Source of the DNA: a bacterium
Lineage (GTDB): Bacteria > Oederibacteriota > Muellerivitia > Muellerivitales > Muellerivitaceae
Reading direction: 5' to 3'
DNA: 6,029 nucleotides
NCBI GenBank assembly: GCA_025980505.1
Contig: JAICXI010000128.1
Location: 1-6,029, forward strand
Shown: in pieces, positions 5,903 to 6,029 of the stretch
Numbering within the stretch: position 1 is the stretch's first letter
Layout of the letters: the number at the start of each line of letters is the position of its first letter
The notes under the pieces: model-generated
Told to the model about the DNA's origin: nothing
Database searches by the model: none
What the model saw: only the letters and a program-made list of their open reading frames with translations
Program-made: the position numbers and the translations under genes

Positions 5903-5909
5903 AAGGAGG
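5903..5909 (+). promoter_or_regulatory. Strong ribosome binding site for the gene at 5915
   Basis: AAGGAGG, five bases before the ATG at 5915, is near the ideal match to the 16S anti-Shine-Dalgarno end. In the 181 bases between the terminator and this gene I see no promoter pair that I would defend. Confidence 0.75.
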
Positions 5910-5914
5910 CTGCC

Positions 5915-6029
5915 ATGGCGCCTTTATTCTTATTTCTCTTGATTGGAATCGGCCTTGGAATAGGGACGGGGCTTGTCCGGCATGAGGACTGGATCGGGAC
6001 GATCGCGGACTTGGAGATGGCCTCATTGG
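5915..6029 (+). CDS. Start of an unrecognised protein with an N-terminal membrane segment (partial)
   Basis: Thirty-eight codons are visible and no stop is reached before the window ends. The strong AAGGAGG site makes translation likely. The N-terminus (MAPLFLFLLIGIGLGIGTGL) is a hydrophobic, glycine-rich segment without a charge before it, followed by VRHEDWIGTIADLE. It looks like a signal anchor or the first transmembrane helix; a cleaved signal peptide is less likely, as there is no early Lys/Arg and no obvious AxA site in view. The GxGxGxG spacing suggests helix packing in the membrane. I do not recognise the family. It sits downstream of a terminator and is presumably independent of both the suf operon and the PilZ gene. 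Confidence 0.65.
   Translation, partial: MAPLFLFLLIGIGLGIGTGLVRHEDWIGTIADLEMASL

Noticed and set aside
5734..5914. Promoter or sigma54-type site before the final gene (CTGGCAAACCTTCC)
   Set aside because: The -12 GC element is missing at the required spacing, and no sigma70 pair scored better than chance by eye.
1..6029. CRISPR arrays, tRNA or rRNA genes, insertion sequences, attachment sites
   Set aside because: No regularly spaced repeats, cloverleaf sequences, transposase motifs or terminal inverted repeats were seen; almost all bases are accounted for by the suf and PilZ genes.

Overview
The window is almost entirely one tightly packed, plus-strand SUF iron-sulfur cluster assembly operon, followed by a separate small gene for a PilZ (c-di-GMP receptor) protein and the first codons of a membrane-anchored protein. 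The sequence is clearly GC-rich (about 60% by eye) with strong G/C preference at third codon positions. The organism is a bacterium. The set sufB-sufC-sufD-sufS-sufU-sufT uses SufU, not SufE, and has no SufA in view, which argues against an enterobacterial or other typical proteobacterial suf locus. The PilZ gene fits a free-living bacterium with c-di-GMP signalling. The window alone does not support naming a phylum.

Layout. Positions 1-540 are the C-terminal 179 codons of sufB. A 93-base AT-rich spacer follows, then sufC (634-1401), sufD (1398-2729) and sufS (2726-4048), joined by 4-base ATGA stop/start overlaps. Between sufS and sufU lies a 36-codon open frame (4045-4155). It overlaps the sufS stop by ATGA and the sufU start by one base (TGATG), and each of the two starts has its own GGAGGTG ribosome binding site. 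sufU (4155-4619) and sufT (4616-5182) again overlap by ATGA. A 155-base intergenic region (5183-5337) holds overlapping hairpins and a weak promoter candidate. The PilZ gene (5338-5706) ends in a clear intrinsic terminator (5707-5733). After a 181-base gap without obvious signals, a gene with a strong ribosome binding site starts at 5915 and runs off the window.

How the genes work together. SufS takes sulfur from cysteine, and SufU accepts it through a zinc site. The SufB-SufC2-SufD complex assembles the cluster using ATP hydrolysis by SufC, and SufT (MIP18/DUF59 family) helps deliver or mature clusters on target proteins. Catalytic and ligand residues known from E. coli and B. subtilis are all in place. 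SufS carries the histidine (His379) equivalent to the one that swaps onto the SufU zinc in B. subtilis, so the SufS-SufU pairing is supported at residue level.

The core system is well known. The least ordinary points are the doubly coupled 36-residue frame between sufS and sufU, the 34-residue lysine-rich N-terminal extension of SufS, the AT-rich sufB-sufC spacer, and mutually exclusive hairpins after sufT. I see no convincing evidence of an entirely new multi-gene system.
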